Positions 26,970 through 35,930 of a stretch of 64,000 bases of DNA are shown piece by piece. The translations under genes and the position numbers were made by a program. The number at the start of each line of letters is the position of its first letter. The first letter of the stretch is position 1. The stretch lies in the NCBI RefSeq assembly GCF_000378205.1, contig NZ_KB899411.1:124001-188000 (forward strand), given 5' to 3'. The notes beneath the pieces were generated by a model. It saw nothing but the letters and a program-made list of their open reading frames with translations. It was not told where the DNA came from and searched no databases. This DNA comes from Sediminispirochaeta bajacaliforniensis DSM 16054 (GTDB lineage: Bacteria; Spirochaetota; Spirochaetia; DSM-16054; Sediminispirochaetaceae).

Positions 26970-27014
26970 TAACCAATTATACTACGAAAACTCATATATC
27001 GAAAGGAGTAAATA

Positions 27015-29330
27015 ATGAAGAGCTCGCCTCACTTCGCAGGCCCTTGGCTACTCGAACAGGATGCACACAACAAGGAAGGAGTCGTTGCAATGGGCAGCAA
27101 CTTTCTCTGCGCAAATGGATACCTCGGCTACCGTGGAACCTTTCCCCATTGGCGAAAAGAATCATATGTTGCCTGTGTGGTCGAGGATACCTGGGACAAC
27201 GCTGATGGAATCTGGAGCGAACTTTCTTCGATACCAAACGGCCTCTATTTTCGGGTAGAAAATGGAGAAGGAAAAGCCTTACAGACATCAACTGCCCCCG
27301 AGGCAAAAAGCTTCCTGCGCCTTGATTTGGAAAAGGCACTGTTATCGGGCTCCATGGATTTCGACCTTCCAGAAAGCGGGCGCATTACCTGCTCCTTCAC
27401 TCGGCTGGCAAATATCAGCGGCATCCATCTCCTTGCTCAGCGCATGGTTCTCTCTGCAGATACCGATTGTTCCATAATCGCGGTTGTCGGTATCGATACC
27501 GATGTATGGAGCCTCAATGGCAATCACTTTGCAACACTTTCCCAGGCGCAACAAGCCACTAATGCTGGTCCGGGCATCGATATGAGAACAGGCCAGTCCG
27601 GTATCGATATAGCCCTCCGCCAGGCTCTTCTTCTAAATGGAACAAAGCCAAGGGAAGGGTCCAATTTTATGATACAAGAAGGCATCATGCTGCGCCCTTT
27701 TCGCCTCGCCCTCAGGGCAGGCGAAAGCGTAACCATCGATGTAGGTGTAAGTATATACTCTTCCCGGGACCTACCCCATCCCCAGGAAGAGTCGGAAGAA
27801 GACGCAAAGCAGTTTTTAGAGCAAGGCTTTGATGCCATACGAGAGGAACACGAGGCCTGCTGGAAAAAGATCTGGGAACGTTACACTGCTTCCGTCGATA
27901 GTGATGATGATGCCTGGGGCATACTTAACTTCAATACCTATCACAACGTCATTGCCACCCCCTCCCATAGCGACCATCTTCCCATCGGGGCCAGAGGGCT
28001 CTCCTGCCAGGCATATCAGGGGGCGGCATTTTGGGACCAGGAGATATTCAACCTTCCCGGACACCTCTACGCCCAGCCGGAAACGGCACGACGGCTTTTA
28101 AGCTATCGATACAAAACCTTGGACGGAGCAAGACGCAAGGCGGCCCGACTCGGTTTCGAGGGGGCCTTTTACGCCTGGATCAGCGGTGACAGCGGTGACG
28201 AGCTTTGTCCCGACTACTTTTTCAAGGATGTGCTGACAGGAAGGAAAATCAGGAACCACTTCAACGACTGGCAAATTCACATAAGCCCAGATATTGCCTA
28301 TGCCATACGAAGCTACCGTATTGCCACCGGTGATGACTCTTTCTCTGTTGGAGAGGGGGCGGAAATTCTCTTTGAGGTTGCCAGGTTTATCGCCAGCAGG
28401 GTGGTCTGGCTTCCCCGGAAGAGCCGCTATGAAATCCACCAGGTAATAGGTCCCGACGAGTACCATGAGAATGCAAACAACAACCTTTTTACCAACGTCC
28501 AGTGTCGTTTCGCACTTACCGAAGCCTTTGAAACCCTGCAAAACCTGAAACAACACCACCCAAAGCGCCTTGAGGAGCTCACATCACTACTGCAACTTGA
28601 AGAACAAGAACCCGCACTTTGGAACGACATCGCCGACAAACTCTTCATCCCTGGTATAGATCCAACGACGGGGTTACTTCCTCAATTCGACGGCTATTTT
28701 GATTTGGAGGATATAGCGCCCTCCGAGCTTGCCGGACGCCTGAAAGACAGTAATGAGTACTGGGGCTGGCCAAACGGCATTGCCTTCGAAACCCAGGTGA
28801 TCAAGCAGGCCGATGTGATACAACTTTTTTACCAGCACCCTCACCTGTATGACAAAGAGACGATGCGTCGCAACTATCGCTATTATGAGAAACGGACACA
28901 ACACCGTTCATCTTTGAGCCCGGCGATCCATGCCATTGTGGCCGCCCGCCTCGGTTTCGCCGATGAGGCCTATCGCTATTTTCTCGATGCAGGGCTCATC
29001 GACCTCTATAATTCCAAGCCGGCCATAAGCGGAGGTACCTTCATCGGGGGTATTCATACCGCAGCATGCGGCATCGCCCGCCAGATGGCAATACAGGGCT
29101 TTGCCGGCATAGAGGCGTGCGAAAGGGGAATCCGCTTTGAACCGGCTTTGCCTGAAGTGTGGAAAAAGCTCTCGTTCCCTTTTTATTACCATGGCAACAG
29201 AATCGAAGTTACTGTGGAGAAAGAACGGGCCATTTTCGAACATAAAGGAAAGGGGAAGTCGATACCCCTTCTATTGCCTGAAAAAGTAGTGGAACTTGCG
29301 GCGGGAGAAAATGTGGAAGTTCATTTGTAA
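27015..29330 (+). CDS. Glycoside hydrolase family 65 disaccharide phosphorylase
   Basis: A 771-aa cytoplasmic enzyme. The N-terminal beta-sandwich contains ANGYLGYRGTFPHW. The (alpha/alpha)6 catalytic barrel contains YQGAAFWDQEIFNLPG and the general acid at E482 in HQVIGPDEYHENANNN. A phosphate-binding stretch GGTFIGGIHTAACG and a small C-terminal beta domain follow. Inverting phosphorolysis of an alpha-glucobiose (maltose, kojibiose, nigerose or trehalose) to beta-glucose-1-phosphate is expected; the exact linkage is not readable by eye. The start is preceded by GAAAGGAG. The gene stands alone, with no phosphoglucomutase or transporter beside it. Confidence 0.88.
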   Translation: MKSSPHFAGPWLLEQDAHNKEGVVAMGSNFLCANGYLGYRGTFPHWRKESYVACVVEDTWDNADGIWSELSSIPNGLYFRVENGEGKALQTSTAPEAKSFLRLDLEKALLSGSMDFDLPESGRITCSFTRLANISGIHLLAQRMVLSADTDCSIIAVVGIDTDVWSLNGNHFATLSQAQQATNAGPGIDMRTGQSGIDIALRQALLLNGTKPREGSNFMIQEGIMLRPFRLALRAGESVTIDVGVSIYSSRDLPHPQEESEEDAKQFLEQGFDAIREEHEACWKKIWERYTASVDSDDDAWGILNFNTYHNVIATPSHSDHLPIGARGLSCQAYQGAAFWDQEIFNLPGHLYAQPETARRLLSYRYKTLDGARRKAARLGFEGAFYAWISGDSGDELCPDYFFKDVLTGRKIRNHFNDWQIHISPDIAYAIRSYRIATGDDSFSVGEGAEILFEVARFIASRVVWLPRKSRYEIHQVIGPDEYHENANNNLFTNVQCRFALTEAFETLQNLKQHHPKRLEELTSLLQLEEQEPALWNDIADKLFIPGIDPTTGLLPQFDGYFDLEDIAPSELAGRLKDSNEYWGWPNGIAFETQVIKQADVIQLFYQHPHLYDKETMRRNYRYYEKRTQHRSSLSPAIHAIVAARLGFADEAYRYFLDAGLIDLYNSKPAISGGTFIGGIHTAACGIARQMAIQGFAGIEACERGIRFEPALPEVWKKLSFPFYYHGNRIEVTVEKERAIFEHKGKGKSIPLLLPEKVVELAAGENVEVHL

Positions 29331-29341
29331 CAAAGAATAAA

Positions 29342-29362
29342 AGCCGCAGTCCTGCTGCGGCT
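29342..29362. terminator. Bidirectional terminator between GH65 and the DUF3100-like operon
   Basis: AGCCGCAG and CTGCGGCT form an 8-bp stem with a 5-nt loop. On the minus strand it is followed by TTTT, so it should end the 29400-32060 operon. It also lies 11 bp after the GH65 stop. Confidence 0.65.
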
Positions 29363-29399
29363 CATGAAAGAAGCAAAATACACTGTAAAAAAGAATTTC

Positions 29400-29870
29400 C
29401 TAGATAGCTTTTGTCAGGCGAAGCAGAAATTCCGCAACCAGAGCGGAACCCACGAATGTACCGGAAAATACGAGAAAAACAACAAATATTCCCTTCCAGC
29501 CGACCTTTTTAAATTTACTCCAATCTTTTCCCACCGCTATCCCTGCAAAAGCTAATGGCGGGGTGGCGGTGGCAAGAAAAGGAATCCTGTTTGCATAATC
29601 AATAAAGGAATCGGTCCAGGGGAAAAGACCCGGAACAGAAAAGATGACACCTAAAACAGCCACCCACCCGACAGCGGGAAAGGGAACAGGAATAATATCG
29701 GCAAGAAGAAGTCCACCAAGAGAGAGAAACGCAAAGAGAAGCAGACCCGGCATCACTTCCAGAGGAGAGGTATGGTAGCCAACCCCAATTCCCAACATGA
29801 TCAGGAGAGAAACAACCAGCAAGATACAAAACGTTGAAACAAACCTCAGAGAATAAGCGGAATCACTCAT
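29400..29870 (-). CDS. Small integral membrane protein, partner of the DUF3100-like protein
   Basis: A 156-aa protein with about four or five hydrophobic helices (FCILLVVSLLIMLGIGVGY, MPGLLLFAFLSLGGLLLADI, WVAVLGVIFSVPGLF, GIFVVFLVFSGTFVGSALVAEF). Its ATG overlaps the stop of the upstream 282-aa membrane protein by 4 bp. The two probably form a two-component transporter, encoded downstream of an AbgA-like amidohydrolase. Import of an N-acyl or aminobenzoyl-glutamate-like substrate is a guess from context. Confidence 0.6.
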   Translation of the reverse strand: MSDSAYSLRFVSTFCILLVVSLLIMLGIGVGYHTSPLEVMPGLLLFAFLSLGGLLLADIIPVPFPAVGWVAVLGVIFSVPGLFPWTDSFIDYANRIPFLATATPPLAFAGIAVGKDWSKFKKVGWKGIFVVFLVFSGTFVGSALVAEFLLRLTKAI

Positions 29871-30715
29871 ATTGTTTTCTCCTCATCCTTTTTCTTTCCG
29901 ATAATAGGCGACAACCACGCATAGAGGCGGTTGGTAAGAGGTAAGAAAATGAAAATTGACATATACAATCCCGTTGCAGTCGTCAAAACCTGGCTGGCCC
30001 CAGCATAGGCCAAGATATCTTTGGCACGATCGGGGAAAACGGTGCTAAGGGCCCCACTGGAAGCAGCCATCATACTGCCGCTGCCAACCCCGGATGCAAG
30101 GGCCCACGCTTCAACATGGAGTGAGGGAATCATTTTTACAAAAACGGGAACCATCAATCCATAAAACAGGGTCCCCAACAAGGTTCCGACAATGTAAATG
30201 GTCATAACCCCTCTTCCCTCATCCGAATCGATACCGTAACGTTCGGCAATAAGTGATACATTTGCCTCCCGGCCAATAGAGTGGGTCATTCCCACTAATT
30301 CACGGCGAAACCCAAACAAAAGACCAATAGGTAGGGCAATAAGAATTGAACCGACATGGCCGAATTCCTGAAGTAAGATAGCAAGTCCCATATCCGATAG
30401 CTTAGAAAGGGATGGCCCAATAGACATACCAAGTTTCGCTATCAAAGGAAGGATCGCTAACAAAATCATGTTCTCTGCTTTTTCGCTCTGTTCTTTTTTC
30501 ACCGCTTTTAAAAAGTAAGAAAACATTCCCAAAATCATGGCATAGAGCATCGGAAACAGTGCTATTGACAGAGAAGCACCTAAAGGGATTTTGACAATTC
30601 CTATCAATTCCGATACAACAACGATGCCGACGACAGATAGCATGAGCCGGCTGTCTTTTACAACTGCGAAAAAACCGCCCAATGCTCCTGAATCTGTACC
30701 TTTGCCTCCTTTCAT
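29867..30715 (-). CDS. DUF3100-like multi-pass membrane protein
   Basis: A 282-aa polytopic protein with roughly eight helices, resembling the DUF3100 family. The conserved-looking central stretch GVGSGSMMAASSGALSTVFPD is glycine/serine-rich, as in transporter substrate paths. It has a cytoplasmic charged loop KAVKKEQSEKAEN. It sits between the M20 amidohydrolase and a small membrane partner. Transport of the amidohydrolase substrate is the likely role; no direct evidence in the sequence. Confidence 0.65.
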   Translation of the reverse strand: MKGGKGTDSGALGGFFAVVKDSRLMLSVVGIVVVSELIGIVKIPLGASLSIALFPMLYAMILGMFSYFLKAVKKEQSEKAENMILLAILPLIAKLGMSIGPSLSKLSDMGLAILLQEFGHVGSILIALPIGLLFGFRRELVGMTHSIGREANVSLIAERYGIDSDEGRGVMTIYIVGTLLGTLFYGLMVPVFVKMIPSLHVEAWALASGVGSGSMMAASSGALSTVFPDRAKDILAYAGASQVLTTATGLYMSIFIFLPLTNRLYAWLSPIIGKKKDEEKTI

Positions 30716-30743
30716 GCAAACCTCCTATAATGTTGTAATTCTT

Positions 30744-32060
30744 CTATATAGTAAATTTTGTAAGCGCTTCGTAGATCGCCGCATATGTGACTGCAGCATT
30801 GCGAATTACCTTTTCGTCAATTTCGAGCGAATCACTATGGAGGCCTCCTCCCACAGGACTTCCATGAAGCATATACATGGCCTGCCCTCCCCGCCTCCGG
30901 ACAATGTTTGCCATGGCCACAAAATCTTCAGAAGCATTGACCTGCGCCGTAGGAACAGCAGTTACACAAGAAAGCCCATCGATTGCCCGCTTTCCAAGCT
31001 CTATCAGTTCAGGAGAGTTATGGCCCGCTTCAGAACTCACAACCAACCGACTCTCCACATGCAAATCATAGCTTTCGGCCGCCCCCTCCAAGACTTGTTG
31101 CACTCTCCGTTGAAGATACGCATCAATATCGGAACTTGCTGCCCGGACTTCTATCCACAATGAGGCGCGGTCCGCTACATTATTCCAGCTGTCGCCACCG
31201 GTAATCTTACCGACATGGACTACAGAAAGGCCATTTCCGTGTCGGGCAATGGTGTGAAGATTCAAAGCGGCACTACAGGCGCCGAGGATTGCATTTTTGC
31301 CGAGATCCGGTCTTCCTGTAGAATGGGCCGATGCACCGTGAAAGGTGATTTCAGAACGTGATACCGACAGCATATTTGAAACATGAAAAGCAACAGCTCC
31401 AGTTTCAGCCATGGTTGCCGCAATATGCCCGGCCATTAAATAATCAACATCGTCGACAACACCTGCGGCAACCATGGATTTAGCACCCGATAGCCGTTCC
31501 TCATCCGGCTGAAAAATCAATTTAACGGTACCGCATAATGAGTCGACTCTTTGTGAGAGATATTTTGCTAATAGAAGTCCTGTTGCCGTATTTGCATCAT
31601 GGCCACACATGTGTGCATATCCTCTATAGCAGGAAACAAAGCCCTCTTTGTTAGCTGCCAGTTCCGGATTGTTTGTTTCGGTTATTTCTAAGGAATCAAT
31701 ATCAAACCGATATGCAATCACAGGACCAGGTTGTTTTCCCTGAATAATACCGACAACACCGGTCAGACCTCCTTTGGCAGGACGAATATACTGTTCATCA
31801 ATACCAGCCGAAAGGGCATTCCCATACGCCTCATCCATGGTTTCGGGAGCAGGCAAAAACAAACGCGAATGAGGGTCAATTATCTTATCACCCAACAAAA
31901 CCTGATATCCCCAGGATTCAAGTTTTTTTGCAACAAAGCCCGTAGCATAAAATTCCAACCATCCCGATTGAGGGTGTCGATGTAAACTTCTTCTCCATTC
32001 AACGGCTTCGGAAAATAGGGCCGAAATTTCCGTCTCCATTTGTTGCGTCTCACTTGCCAT
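30744..32060 (-). CDS. M20-family amidohydrolase (AbgA-like)
   Basis: A 438-aa zinc-dependent amidase, close in length and motifs to the aminobenzoyl-glutamate hydrolase A subunit. RRSLHRHPQSGWLEF is at the N-terminus. The metal motifs are YAHMCGHDANTATGLLLA and LIFQPDEERLSGAKSMV. The dimerisation insert is SRSEITFHGASAHSTGRPDLGKNA. A final metal histidine is in MLHGSPVGGGLHSDS. It is first in an operon with two membrane proteins, preceded by a perfect inverted repeat that may be its operator. Substrate is unknown (folate fragments or N-acyl amino acids). Confidence 0.85.
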   Translation of the reverse strand: MASETQQMETEISALFSEAVEWRRSLHRHPQSGWLEFYATGFVAKKLESWGYQVLLGDKIIDPHSRLFLPAPETMDEAYGNALSAGIDEQYIRPAKGGLTGVVGIIQGKQPGPVIAYRFDIDSLEITETNNPELAANKEGFVSCYRGYAHMCGHDANTATGLLLAKYLSQRVDSLCGTVKLIFQPDEERLSGAKSMVAAGVVDDVDYLMAGHIAATMAETGAVAFHVSNMLSVSRSEITFHGASAHSTGRPDLGKNAILGACSAALNLHTIARHGNGLSVVHVGKITGGDSWNNVADRASLWIEVRAASSDIDAYLQRRVQQVLEGAAESYDLHVESRLVVSSEAGHNSPELIELGKRAIDGLSCVTAVPTAQVNASEDFVAMANIVRRRGGQAMYMLHGSPVGGGLHSDSLEIDEKVIRNAAVTYAAIYEALTKFTI

Positions 32061-32097
32061 CTTTGTATGTTCCTTTTTCGCATATGCGCATTATTAT

Positions 32098-32132
32098 CGG
32101 TATAATTAAGGAATTATTCCTTAATTATACCG
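32098..32132. promoter_or_regulatory. Perfect 16-bp inverted repeat, probable operator of the amidohydrolase operon
   Basis: CGGTATAATTAAGGAA and its exact reverse complement flank a 3-bp centre. It lies 38 bp upstream of the amidohydrolase start and 53 bp past the regulator gene's stop. A third half-site-like string, GTAATTTATACC, follows at 32132-32143. It is too AT-rich for a good terminator and has no T-run, so an operator for the adjacent regulator is preferred. Confidence 0.6.
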
Positions 32133-32184
32133 TAATTTATACCATGCCTTATCTATCCTGTCCACATTTTTCTACCGAAAGATC

Positions 32185-33501
32185 CTATGAAAGAGATTGA
32201 TCGATCGGTACAAATTGATAAATCCGTCCAGGCCGACCACTGGCCCCAATACTCTCTTCCCCTATAGCCTTAACGAGACCAACACGGAAAAGGCCGGCCA
32301 ATATTCGACGAACATTACGGTTGGTTACTCCCATCTGTTGTGCTATTTCAGCCGCAGAAAAACCATCCGGACTTAAGTTACGGGAATAAGCCTGTATTTT
32401 CCTATATGTCCTGATACTGACCTTTGCTTCACGCAGACGACGATTCAGTACCTCATCATCGGATGAGGTACCATACTGCAACGCTCCAGCCTCACTACCA
32501 TATTCGATGATTTCACGCCCATCTTCCACAACAACGATACGTCTCCCCTGCCGGGAATGCTTTAAGGCCTTATATGCATTAATCTGGGCAGCAAAAACAG
32601 TTTCACCATATCCAATGCCGATAGTAATAGTACTGTCCAAGTCAAGGGCGATTGAAGTTTTTACATCCTGAAGTTCACTGATTTTTTGTTCAATACGCCC
32701 TCGGGAAGCAAAAATTTCATAATGGCCGTTTTCCTTATAAACAAGATACCCGCCAATTCCCTCACTGTACATAAGCAGCATATTACGAATTTTCAATTCT
32801 AAAAGCTGAAGTTTATAAGGAGTTTGGGCCTTTTCAATAAGCGCATCAAAATCTTCTATCTCAAACATTACCAAACTCGACTGCGTATTACGGAAATAGG
32901 AACCGCGGATTTTTTCTATAAGGAGTTCAAGCGACAGGCGAATTTCAAGCCGTGATGAATGCACCCCGTATACAGGAATACCTTTCTGCTTGAGATATTT
33001 GTATACAAAAGGGATTGTTGTTATTACGTACTGTATCGCTTTGCTTTCCCACAAATCTTGATGAAACTTGAGGATCTCTTCTTCAACTACAGGAATCTTA
33101 TAGCGCTTCACCTTAACATCATGTCGCGGGAGGCCCAATTCATTCAGCACCTCTTCAATATCAGCAGCATCATCAATAAAATCAATCGATAACTTTTCCA
33201 GAAATGAATGACATTCAAATGCCATCTTCAAGAGTTCCATCAAAAGTCCGGTTTCCGTCACTCGGCAATATATAAGATTTTCAACAGAGCCTACATGATG
33301 CTTTGCAACTGCAAAAGGCAAGGGGCCGGAAAGAAGCCAGAAAGGAAAGGCTTCCATATGTTCATCGAGAATATCTGCAATTTCCTCCAGCCGTTCAAAG
33401 ACAAAAGGAATAAGCTCCAGGTCATCAGAAAACTCTTTGGCTATCTCAAGGATCCTTTCCGATGACCAAAGAGGGGCTATAAGTCCAACCTGAAAACGCA
33501 C
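32185..33501 (-). CDS. Transcriptional regulator with cyclase/GGDEF-like middle domain and C-terminal winged helix
   Basis: A 438-aa protein with GTG start behind AAGGAG. The N-terminal 180 residues look like a ligand-sensing alpha/beta domain. The middle part (about 210-330) contains SSLVMFEIEDFDAL and SITIGIGYGETVFAAQINAYKAL, reminiscent of GGDEF/GTP-cyclohydrolase-III folds but without a GGDEF motif. The C-terminus has a winged HTH (SAAEIAQQMGVTNRNVRRILAGLFRVGLVK). It is upstream of the amidohydrolase operon and presumably controls it through the 16-bp inverted repeat. Family name not recognised. Confidence 0.65.
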   Translation of the reverse strand: MRFQVGLIAPLWSSERILEIAKEFSDDLELIPFVFERLEEIADILDEHMEAFPFWLLSGPLPFAVAKHHVGSVENLIYCRVTETGLLMELLKMAFECHSFLEKLSIDFIDDAADIEEVLNELGLPRHDVKVKRYKIPVVEEEILKFHQDLWESKAIQYVITTIPFVYKYLKQKGIPVYGVHSSRLEIRLSLELLIEKIRGSYFRNTQSSLVMFEIEDFDALIEKAQTPYKLQLLELKIRNMLLMYSEGIGGYLVYKENGHYEIFASRGRIEQKISELQDVKTSIALDLDSTITIGIGYGETVFAAQINAYKALKHSRQGRRIVVVEDGREIIEYGSEAGALQYGTSSDDEVLNRRLREAKVSIRTYRKIQAYSRNLSPDGFSAAEIAQQMGVTNRNVRRILAGLFRVGLVKAIGEESIGASGRPGRIYQFVPIDQSLS

Positions 33502-33531
33502 TCAAAGCTCCTTATGATGTATTACATTGTA

Positions 33532-34536
33532 TCAGGAAAGCGCTGCCTGCATTCCCCGGTGCCAGGCACTAAGGACCCGTTCAATCACCTCGTCGATCTG
33601 CTCATTTACGCACTGGCGGGCAGGATCGGCAAGATACCATGCTACCGATTCGCGAACCCCCTGAGGAAAGGGAATGGTCGTTCGAAACTCGGGCACAAGG
33701 CGTTTGAGCTTGGAACAGTCGAAGAGGGCCGAGCAGGCCTTGTCGCCGAGAAAATGGGCTCCCATCTCGGGATCGACCGCAGCGATAAAATCCGATGGTA
33801 CATGGACGATCCTCGCTTCAACACCAAGGGCTGCGGCAACAGCCATGTGAATGGCCTCCCAGGTAAGAGCTTGATCCCCGGTGATCTGAAAAGCCTCGCC
33901 AATGGCCGCAGGGTTACCGAGAAGGCCAACCAAGCCAACGGCGAAGTCTCTGGTATGGGTGAGGGTCCAGAGGGATTGTCCGTCGCCATGAACAACGAGC
34001 TCTTTTCCCGCCAGCATCCTGGCGGCAACGGTAAAATCGGAAGAGCTCCACGCTGTGGGAATCCACCGACTGCTGTAGGTATGAGAAGGCCTGACAATGG
34101 TGACGGGAAAGCCGGACGCACGGTACGCTCTCTCAAGAAGCTGCTCGCAGGCAATCTTTTTTGCAGAGTAGTCCCAATAGGGATTCTCCAAAGGGGTCGC
34201 CTCGGTTATCACATGATGGACCGGAGGCTTGCGATAAGCGGAGGCGGTGGAAATAAAGATATACTGCTTCGTCTTACCAGTAAACAGGCGAATATCCCGC
34301 TCCACCTGATCGGGGTTGAAAGCGATAAAATCAACCACCGCATCGAAGTGCATTCCCGCAAGTTTTGAGGCGATCGCTGCCTCATCATTCATATCCCCGA
34401 CGATGGTTTGAACGCCTGGGACCGAAAGGGAACTGTGACCTCGATTTAGATGGTAGAGATGGTGGCCCTGGGAGATCGCCCGAAGGGAACAGTCGAGGGA
34501 AAGATTTCCCGTTCCTCCGATAAACAAAACTTTCAT
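33532..34536 (-). CDS. NAD(P)-dependent epimerase/dehydratase (extended SDR)
   Basis: A 334-aa atypical extended SDR. The dinucleotide motif is VLFIGGTGNLSLDCS, where the usual GxxGxxG is changed to GGTGNLS as in the CSP41/isoflavone-reductase-like branch. The active-site region is YIFISTASAYRKPP, with YxxxK-like DYSAKKIACEQLL. The RPSHTYS stretch follows. The substrate is probably a sugar nucleotide or unknown. It lies downstream of repeat element 2 and is separate from the thrC operon. Confidence 0.78.
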   Translation of the reverse strand: MKVLFIGGTGNLSLDCSLRAISQGHHLYHLNRGHSSLSVPGVQTIVGDMNDEAAIASKLAGMHFDAVVDFIAFNPDQVERDIRLFTGKTKQYIFISTASAYRKPPVHHVITEATPLENPYWDYSAKKIACEQLLERAYRASGFPVTIVRPSHTYSSRWIPTAWSSSDFTVAARMLAGKELVVHGDGQSLWTLTHTRDFAVGLVGLLGNPAAIGEAFQITGDQALTWEAIHMAVAAALGVEARIVHVPSDFIAAVDPEMGAHFLGDKACSALFDCSKLKRLVPEFRTTIPFPQGVRESVAWYLADPARQCVNEQIDEVIERVLSAWHRGMQAALS

Positions 34537-34561
34537 GACATATCCTCCAGTAATCTTTATC

Positions 34562-34710
34562 TACTGTTCGGAATCCTGGTGGTTGAAGGAACATAATTCC
34601 ATTTCCCGTAGCCAATTGAAAGCAAAACTATGGGAGAAAGCAAGCATTGGCATAAAAGCAAGTATTTTACCGGCAAAGTGGCTCGCACACCACCAGGATT
34701 CCGAACACTA
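34562..34710. repeat. Full copy 2 of the short inverted-repeat element family
   Basis: A 149-bp element with 22-bp arms (34562-34583, 34689-34710) containing TGTTCGGAATCCTGGTGGT and its complement, with the same single third-base mismatch as copy 1. Relative to copy 1 the arms differ by C-to-T and G-to-C substitutions, and both changes are compensated in the opposite arm. An inner hairpin TCCCGTAG/CTATGGGA (34604-34635) encloses TTGA, 54 bp from the left end. The right end lies 8 bp from the stop of the aPGAM-like gene. Confidence 0.8.
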
Positions 34711-34718
34711 AGACATTC

Positions 34719-35930
34719 CTATCGTGCGGTGAAACGCCGCATCAGCTTTGGTCCATGATCAAAGAAAATTCCCGTTTCCTTCCCCGATGCCTCGGAGAAA
34801 CGGTGTTCGGGATTGAAAAGCTCCTGCTCGCTGTCGAAGAGTACATAGGGCACAGGATCGGCAACATGGGTACGCAACGATATGGGAGTCGGATGATCGG
34901 GAAGAACGAGAATTCGGTAGGGCTCCCCGGATGCCTTCAGCGCCGCATAGATGGGGGCAATGATCTTCTCGTCGATCAGCTCCATGGAGCGCACTTTTCC
35001 CGGGACATCACCCTGATGGCCACACTCATCCGGGGCCTCAAGGTGAACATAGACAAACTCATCCCCGGCCCCGAAGGCACGAATCGCAGCATCGGCCTTA
35101 CCTTTGAAATTGGTATGTATGGTACCGGTCACCCCTTCAACTTCAAGAGAGCGAAGGCCGGCCAGAATTCCGATTCCGCGGATAAGGTCCACCGCGGAAA
35201 CAACCGATCCGCCGATGCCGAAACGTTCTCGAAACGGAGGAAGCACGGGCTTCTTTCCCTCTCCCCATATCCAGATGGAGTTTGCGGGATTCAGGCCCCG
35301 CACCTTTCTCCGCTGGTTTACCGGATGGTTTTCCAGGATTGCCTTGGAGGTCTTCATCAGCTTGAGAAAACGCTCTCCATAGGGCCCCGAAGGCAGGTAA
35401 TCGGCGATCTTTCGTTCAAGGATGTCGTGAGGAGGGGTAAAAGAAAAATCGAAGGGACCGTCCCGCCAGACCAAAAGGTGACGGTAGCTTACCCCAGGAA
35501 AAAACTCCAATCCCCCGCCGCCAAGCTCACGCCCTACCGCTTCGATCAATTCACCAGCCTCTTCGCTGGTGATCTCACCGGAAGAGTGGTCCTCCATGGT
35601 CATCTCTTCGTAGTCGCCTTTCCCCCTCAGTGTCACAAGATTACAGCGAAAGGTCACATCGCTATCGGAAAGAGCCACCCCCATGCTCGCCGCCTCCAGA
35701 GGAGAACGACCGGTATGGTACCGTTCAGGCTCGTAACCCATCACCGAGAGGTTTGCAACATCGGAACCGGGGGCCATGCCGTTGGGAATGGTTTTTACCA
35801 ATCCGACCTCTCCCCGGGATGCAAGTTCGTTGACAACGGGGATAGAAGCCGCCTCCAGGGGGGTCTTCCCGCCCAATTCATCAAGGGGATAGTCGGCCAT
35901 GCCGTCGGCCAGAACGGTAAGAAATTTCAT
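34719..35930 (-). CDS. Cofactor-independent phosphoglycerate mutase-like protein, probable homoserine kinase
   Basis: A 403-aa alkaline-phosphatase-superfamily protein of the archaeal aPGAM type: MKFLTVLADGMADYPLDELGGKTPLEAA at the N-terminus, the PGSDVANLSVMGYEP phosphoserine motif, HLEAPDECGHQGD and LVLPDHPTPISLRTH metal motifs. It overlaps threonine synthase by 4 bp. In many bacteria lacking ThrB this family, beside thrC, is the proposed functional homoserine kinase (TIGR02535-type). That function is therefore preferred over glycolytic mutase. No thrB is visible in the window. Confidence 0.75.
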   Translation of the reverse strand: MKFLTVLADGMADYPLDELGGKTPLEAASIPVVNELASRGEVGLVKTIPNGMAPGSDVANLSVMGYEPERYHTGRSPLEAASMGVALSDSDVTFRCNLVTLRGKGDYEEMTMEDHSSGEITSEEAGELIEAVGRELGGGGLEFFPGVSYRHLLVWRDGPFDFSFTPPHDILERKIADYLPSGPYGERFLKLMKTSKAILENHPVNQRRKVRGLNPANSIWIWGEGKKPVLPPFRERFGIGGSVVSAVDLIRGIGILAGLRSLEVEGVTGTIHTNFKGKADAAIRAFGAGDEFVYVHLEAPDECGHQGDVPGKVRSMELIDEKIIAPIYAALKASGEPYRILVLPDHPTPISLRTHVADPVPYVLFDSEQELFNPEHRFSEASGKETGIFFDHGPKLMRRFTAR

